DNA of 8,642 bases from an uncultured Candidatus Saccharibacteria bacterium (lineage in GTDB: Bacteria; Patescibacteriota; Saccharimonadia; Saccharimonadales; Saccharimonadaceae). Positions 5,581-8,642 of the stretch are shown piece by piece. Below the pieces are notes generated by a model, which saw nothing but the letters and a program-made list of their open reading frames with translations, had not been told where the DNA came from and did not search any database. The stretch is taken from the NCBI GenBank assembly GCA_948511255.1, contig CAOQNC010000027.1, positions 1 through 8,642 of the forward strand. The letters are read 5' to 3'. Each line of letters starts with the position of its first letter. Positions within the stretch are counted from its first letter, which is position 1. Made by a program: the position numbers and the translations under genes.

Positions 5581-6197
5581 TGGCACGAGATATTTCTCCA
5601 ATTGTTAAACAGAGCCGCCGCGAAGGTTATGCTCTCGCACCAAAAGCTCACAAAGTTATGGCCAAAAAGTCCGGCATCCCTGGCGAACACGCTGATATGC
5701 GCGTCCGCGGCGGTAGCCTTTACTTGACCCAACTCCGTGAGAAGCAGAAAGTTCGCCGCCTCTACGGCCTACTCGAAAAGCAGTTCGCTAAGTTAATGAA
5801 GGAAGCCGCCAAAGCCGACGGTCTTGCTGGTGAAAACCTCCTGCAATACCTCGAGCGCCGCGCTGACAACGCCGTTTATCGCGCCGGTTTCGCGACTACT
5901 CGTCGCCAAGCTCGTCAGCTCGTCTCTCACGGCCACTTCACTCTTAACGGGCGCCGCGTCGACATTCCATCCATCCGCTTGAAACCAGGCGATGTCTTGG
6001 AGGTCCGACCAAAATCCCAGAAGTCTGAATACTTCAAGAATCTCGAGAGTATTGTTAGTAGTGCGTCCAGCACTCCGCTCAGTTGGCTCAAATCCGATCC
6101 GAAGAAAATGAAGATTGAAATTACCGGCTTGCCAAAGCGCGAAGAAGCTGAAGCCGGCATTAACGAACAGCTAATCGTTGAGTACTACTCACGTTAA
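5580..6197 (+). CDS. rpsD: 30S ribosomal protein S4 (uS4), zinc-free form
   Basis: Encodes a 205-residue S4, a primary 16S rRNA-binding protein that starts assembly of the 30S body and, with S5, surrounds the mRNA entry site. Landmarks are MARDISPIVKQSRREG at the N-terminus, LREKQKVRRLYGLLEKQF (51-68), the paired ERRADNAVYRAGFATTRRQA (92-111) and the S4 RNA-binding domain RQLVSHGHFTLNGRRVD with IRLKPGDVLEV. It ends in the typical NEQLIVEYYSR. The N-terminal zinc site found in many S4 proteins is absent: the positions of the first CxxC pair are Val9 and Ser12, and the protein contains no cysteine. In several bacteria S4 also represses its own operon; no such site was identified here. It overlaps the rpsK stop in TAATG. 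Confidence 0.97.
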   Translation: MARDISPIVKQSRREGYALAPKAHKVMAKKSGIPGEHADMRVRGGSLYLTQLREKQKVRRLYGLLEKQFAKLMKEAAKADGLAGENLLQYLERRADNAVYRAGFATTRRQARQLVSHGHFTLNGRRVDIPSIRLKPGDVLEVRPKSQKSEYFKNLESIVSSASSTPLSWLKSDPKKMKIEITGLPKREEAEAGINEQLIVEYYSR

Positions 6198-6209
6198 GGA
6201 GATTAACTA

Positions 6210-7145
6210 ATGACTACTAAAGTTATTCACGAAGCTAACTTGGCCGAAGTCAACCAACTGGGTGACAATAGTGCCGAGTTCGTGATTCGCCCGCTTTTCT
6301 ACGGCTACGGGAATACGCTGGGCAATTCGCTCCGCCGAGTGCTGCTCTCAAGCATCAAAGGCGCTGCCATCACGTCGTTTAGCATTGATGGCGCAACGCA
6401 TGAATATACCGCGATTCCTGGCATCCGCGAGGATCTCGTTGACATCATGCTCAACCTTAAAAACATCCGCCTTAAGTCTCACTCTGAAGAACCGGTCGAA
6501 ATCAGCTTTGAGATTAAAGGCAAAGACACGACCGAAGGGAAGGTCACCGCTGGCGATATCAAACTCCCAGCCGACATCGAAGTTGGCAACCCTGATCAAA
6601 TCATTTGCCACATCGACGACCCGAACTACGTTCTCAAGATGAACATCATTGTTGAGACTGGCCGTGGTTATCTCACGATCGAAAAATCCAGCAACGATCG
6701 TATCCATAGCGATATGATTGCACTTGATGCCGTCTTTACGCCGGTTCTTCGCGTGCGCTACAAGGTCGAAAATACCCGTGTCGGTCAGGACATGAACTAC
6801 CAACAGCTCACCTTGACCATCGACACCGACGGTACTATCACCCCGCAAGCTGCCTTCGAAGAAGCTGCCGCTATTCTCGTCAATCAATACACTGCCCTCG
6901 CCGGCAGCACGACTGTCGAGTCTGCTCCAGCTCCTGGCGTCGAAACCGAAGCTGATGATTCCGGTTTGGCCCTGCCAATCGAAGAACTCGGTCTCTCGGC
7001 TCGCACCGCAAATGCGCTCATCAACAACGACATCAAGACCGTCCGCGATTTGGTCTCGCTCTCCGAAGTCGATCTCAAAGATCTTAAAGGTTTCGGTAGC
7101 AAAGCCCTGGACGAAGTTAAAGAAAAATTAACGGAGTTACTCTAA
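6210..7145 (+). CDS. rpoA: DNA-directed RNA polymerase subunit alpha
   Basis: Encodes a 311-residue alpha subunit, the dimer that scaffolds RNA polymerase assembly and contacts promoter DNA. The N-terminal domain shows FVIRPLFYGYGNTLGNSLRRVLLSS (24-48), the dimerisation and beta/beta' contact region, and VLRVRYKVENTRVGQ. A flexible acidic linker (about 230-250) leads to the C-terminal domain (253-311). There, Arg265 and Asn268 in SARTAN, and Gly296, Lys298 and Glu302 in GFGSKALDE, correspond to E. coli residues that bind UP-element DNA; Ser299 is Ala here. This predicts that UP-element recognition is retained. The start is fixed by AAGGAG at 6196-6201, overlapping the rpsD stop, eight bases upstream. 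rplQ follows with no gap. Confidence 0.97.
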   Translation: MTTKVIHEANLAEVNQLGDNSAEFVIRPLFYGYGNTLGNSLRRVLLSSIKGAAITSFSIDGATHEYTAIPGIREDLVDIMLNLKNIRLKSHSEEPVEISFEIKGKDTTEGKVTAGDIKLPADIEVGNPDQIICHIDDPNYVLKMNIIVETGRGYLTIEKSSNDRIHSDMIALDAVFTPVLRVRYKVENTRVGQDMNYQQLTLTIDTDGTITPQAAFEEAAAILVNQYTALAGSTTVESAPAPGVETEADDSGLALPIEELGLSARTANALINNDIKTVRDLVSLSEVDLKDLKGFGSKALDEVKEKLTELL

Positions 7146-7523
7146 ATGCATCGTCATGGATACAAGGGTCGCAAGTTCGGTCGCGAAACCGACCAGCGAC
7201 GTGCGCTGAAACGTGGGCTGATGCGCGCACTTATCGAAAATCAATCAATCACGACGACTCTCGCCCGGGCGAAAGAAATCCGCCGCGAGACTGAGAAGTT
7301 GATCACCATCGCCAAAAAAGGCGGCTTGGCTAATCGCCGCATCTTAATCTCCCGCTTGGATGACATCAAGACTGCCGACCTTTTGATGGACGTAATCGCC
7401 CCGCAAGTCAAACGCGATTCCGGCTACCTCCGCATTGAGCGTGCAGGTTTCCGCCGCGGCGACAATACCGAAATGGCGACTATCTCTTTCGTCGATAATA
7501 TCGAGCTGAAGGAGGCTAAATAA
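7146..7523 (+). CDS. rplQ: 50S ribosomal protein L17 (bL17)
   Basis: Encodes a 125-residue L17, a large-subunit protein near the peptide exit tunnel. Identifying features are the basic N-terminus MHRHGYKGRKFGRETDQRRAL, the segment SITTTLARAKEIRRETEKLITIAK (34-57), ANRRILISRL, and the C-terminal block GYLRIERAGFRRGDNTEMATISFVD. Its place directly after rpoA is the standard one. It has GGAG at 7133-7136 as a ribosome binding site nine bases upstream, inside the 3' end of rpoA. The ATG immediately follows the rpoA stop, and its own stop overlaps the rplM start (TAATG). No cysteine or unusual insertion is present. Confidence 0.97.
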   Translation: MHRHGYKGRKFGRETDQRRALKRGLMRALIENQSITTTLARAKEIRRETEKLITIAKKGGLANRRILISRLDDIKTADLLMDVIAPQVKRDSGYLRIERAGFRRGDNTEMATISFVDNIELKEAK

Positions 7524-7960
7524 TGAAAGGTGTTTCTAAAACCTACAGCCAAAAACCCGCCGAAATCAAACGCGACTGGTATTTGGTTGACGCCAGCACC
7601 ATGCCACTCGGCAAACTCGCTGTCGTTATCGCTGACAAATTAATGGGCAAAAGCAAAGTCACTTACACCCCACACGTCGACAACGGCGACTACGTCGTAG
7701 TTATCAACGCGAAACAAATCCAGGTTACTGGCAACAAGATGGTCGACAAGATGTACTATCGCCACAGTGGATTCCCGGGCGGTTTGACTGAGCTTAAACT
7801 TGAGGAAGTTATTGAGAAAGATCCAAAAGTTGTTCTTGAACACGCCGTCAAAGGCATGATGCCAAAGAACAAGCTGGCCGCTGATCGTCTCGCTCGCCTC
7901 CGCGTCTTCGATGGCGCCGAGCACGCCCACACCGCACAAAACCCAAAGGAGATTAAGTAA
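7523..7960 (+). CDS. rplM: 50S ribosomal protein L13 (uL13)
   Basis: Encodes a 145-residue L13, an early-assembling large-subunit protein. Conserved blocks are the N-terminal KTYSQKPAEIKRDWYLVDAS (6-25), PLGKLAVVIADKLMGKSKVTYTPHVDNGDYVVVINA, YYRHSGFPGGL (78-88), and the C-terminal VKGMMPKNKLAADRLARLRVF followed by HAHTAQNPKEI. The length is normal for the family. The start overlaps the rplQ stop by one base and is served by a strong AAGGAGG at 7509-7515, seven bases upstream. Together with rpsI it forms the usual rplM-rpsI pair, here joined directly to the rpoA-rplQ block with no tRNA-modification or transporter gene between them. Confidence 0.97.
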   Translation: MKGVSKTYSQKPAEIKRDWYLVDASTMPLGKLAVVIADKLMGKSKVTYTPHVDNGDYVVVINAKQIQVTGNKMVDKMYYRHSGFPGGLTELKLEEVIEKDPKVVLEHAVKGMMPKNKLAADRLARLRVFDGAEHAHTAQNPKEIK

Positions 7961-8361
7961 TGGCTACGAAAGATTCCTACATTTACGGTTTGGGCCGCCG
8001 CAAGGCTGCTACCGCTCGCGTTCGCCTCTACAAAGGCAAAGGCGAAATCACCATCAACGACAAACCGGCCATCGAGTATCTCTCCAATAACAAGAGCATG
8101 CTCGCCGAAATCACCGACCCGCTCGCCCTCGCTGGCAAGCAGAACGAATACGACGTTTCGATTCGTGTTTCCGGTGGTGGCTTGGCTGGCCAAGTTGACG
8201 CCATTAAATTGGCTTTGTCAAAAGCCCTCACGACCGAGATTGCCGACCTTCGCCCAGTTTTGAAGAAGGCAGGTTTCTTGAAACGTGATCCTCGCGAAAA
8301 AGAACGCAAGAAATACGGCTTGCGCTCCGCCCGCAAGAAAGAACAGTTCTCGAAGCGTTAA
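7960..8361 (+). CDS. rpsI: 30S ribosomal protein S9 (uS9)
   Basis: Encodes a 133-residue S9, a 30S head protein whose C-terminal tail reaches the P-site tRNA anticodon stem. The family is shown by YGLGRRKAATARVRLYKGKGEITIN (about 9-33), SGGGLAGQVDAIKLALSKAL (70-89), LRPVLKKAGFLKRDPREKERKKYGL and the invariant ending QFSKR. The terminal Lys-Arg needed for tRNA contact is intact. It overlaps the rplM stop in TAATG and has AAGGAG at 7946-7951, eight bases upstream. It is the last gene of the operon, followed at once by an intrinsic terminator. Confidence 0.97.
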   Translation: MATKDSYIYGLGRRKAATARVRLYKGKGEITINDKPAIEYLSNNKSMLAEITDPLALAGKQNEYDVSIRVSGGGLAGQVDAIKLALSKALTTEIADLRPVLKKAGFLKRDPREKERKKYGLRSARKKEQFSKR

Positions 8362-8380
8362 TCCGCTTAAGGATCAGGAC

Positions 8381-8417
8381 AAAAATGAGGTTTACCATCC
8401 GGCAAGCCTCATTTTTT
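8381..8417 (+). terminator. Intrinsic terminator after rpsI
   Basis: The arm AAAAATGAGGTTT (8381-8393) pairs with AAGCCTCATTTTT (8404-8416), giving 13 pairs including one G-U, around a 10-base loop. The right arm runs into six T residues (8412-8417). This closes the rpmJ-to-rpsI block and separates it from recR. Confidence 0.9.
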
Positions 8418-8471
8418 GTTTTCACAGCTCCCCGCAAAATCATCTCTCGCTTCATCTATCTCACCGAGGTA

Positions 8472-8480
8472 TGCTATAAT
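8472..8480 (+). promoter_or_regulatory. Extended -10 promoter of recR
   Basis: TGCTATAAT at 8472-8480 is a perfect extended -10 element. The best upstream -35 candidate (TTCATC at 8451-8456, 18-base spacer) matches at only three of six positions, which an extended -10 can compensate. Transcription is expected at about 8487, next to the recR ATG at 8488, so the message would be leaderless. Confidence 0.75.
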
Positions 8481-8487
8481 ATATACT

Positions 8488-8642
8488 ATGTTACCCCGCG
8501 CGTTATCTGATACTATCGAAGCTCTCGGTCACTTACCCGGCGTCGGCGCCCGCACCGCCGAGCGCTATGCCTATTTCTTGTTCAAAAATAGCCCTCGCAT
8601 CAGCAAAGACATCGCCGTCACTCTCGCCAGCCTCCACGATGG
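8488..8642 (+). CDS. recR: Recombination protein RecR, N-terminal fragment
   Basis: The gene runs off the right edge after 51 complete codons. The visible protein begins MLPRALSDTIEALGHLPGVG and continues with ARTAERYAYFLFK. This is the RecR N-terminus with its helix-hairpin-helix motif (LPGVGARTAERYA, about 16-28), which serves DNA binding. RecR works with RecO (and RecF) to load RecA at gapped or broken DNA. The zinc-finger and Toprim domains expected downstream lie outside the window. The start is secure because MLP is the usual RecR beginning and no in-frame start lies just upstream. There is no room for a Shine-Dalgarno sequence in the predicted transcript. It is a separate unit from the ribosomal operon, with its own promoter. 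Confidence 0.95.
   Translation, partial: MLPRALSDTIEALGHLPGVGARTAERYAYFLFKNSPRISKDIAVTLASLHD

Noticed and set aside
1..8642. Possible use of a recoded TGA (Gly) code as in some CPR groups
   Set aside because: All genes read through cleanly in the standard code, and none contains an in-frame TGA, so there is no support for SR1/Gracilibacteria-type recoding.
1..8642. CRISPR arrays, transposons, tRNA genes or defence systems
   Set aside because: No spaced direct repeats, terminal inverted repeats, transposase fragments or tRNA cloverleaf segments were seen. The window is almost fully occupied by housekeeping genes.

Overview
The window is one co-directional (+ strand) stretch of a bacterial ribosomal-protein superoperon. 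Its order is 3' end of rplF, then rplR, rpsE, rplO, secY, a sortase-family gene, infA, rpmJ, rpsM, rpsK, rpsD, rpoA, rplQ, rplM, rpsI, and the 5' end of recR. The standard genetic code fits throughout: Trp is TGG and no gene needs TGA read through. Three features suggest a Candidate Phyla Radiation (Patescibacteria) genome, most likely Saccharibacteria (TM7)-like. There is no L30 (rpmD) gene between rpsE and rplO, adk and map are missing between secY and infA, and L36 and S4 lack their zinc ligands. The phylum is an inference. The identities of the ribosomal, secY, infA, rpoA and recR genes are not in doubt.

Layout: (i) 1-1536 is the distal spc-operon block rplF-rplR-rpsE-rplO, packed with stop/start overlaps and closed by a strong intrinsic terminator (1550-1579). 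(ii) A new promoter overlaps that terminator and drives secY (1612-3030) and, 19 nt downstream, a membrane-anchored sortase-like protein (3050-4210) in the place where adk and map usually sit. (iii) 4211-4315 carries an AT-rich hairpin and a promoter for infA. A 92-nt gap with another possible promoter leads to rpmJ. (iv) 4630-8361 is a compact alpha-operon-like run rpmJ-rpsM-rpsK-rpsD-rpoA-rplQ-rplM-rpsI, ended by a second clear terminator (8381-8417). (v) recR starts at 8488 from an extended -10 promoter so close to the ATG that its mRNA should be leaderless.

Together these genes build the translation machinery (30S and 50S proteins, IF-1), the RNA polymerase alpha subunit and the SecY translocon. 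The sortase is the outlier: it would act on exported proteins and is apparently co-transcribed with secY. Points most worth a second look are the sortase with its roughly 160-residue Lys/Ala/Ser-rich cytoplasmic tail, replacement of the Asn that forms isoaspartate in uS11 by Gly, loss of all four zinc ligands in L36 together with a zinc-free S4, the leaderless or near-leaderless promoters, the terminator/promoter overlaps, and the terminal extensions of S5 and S11.
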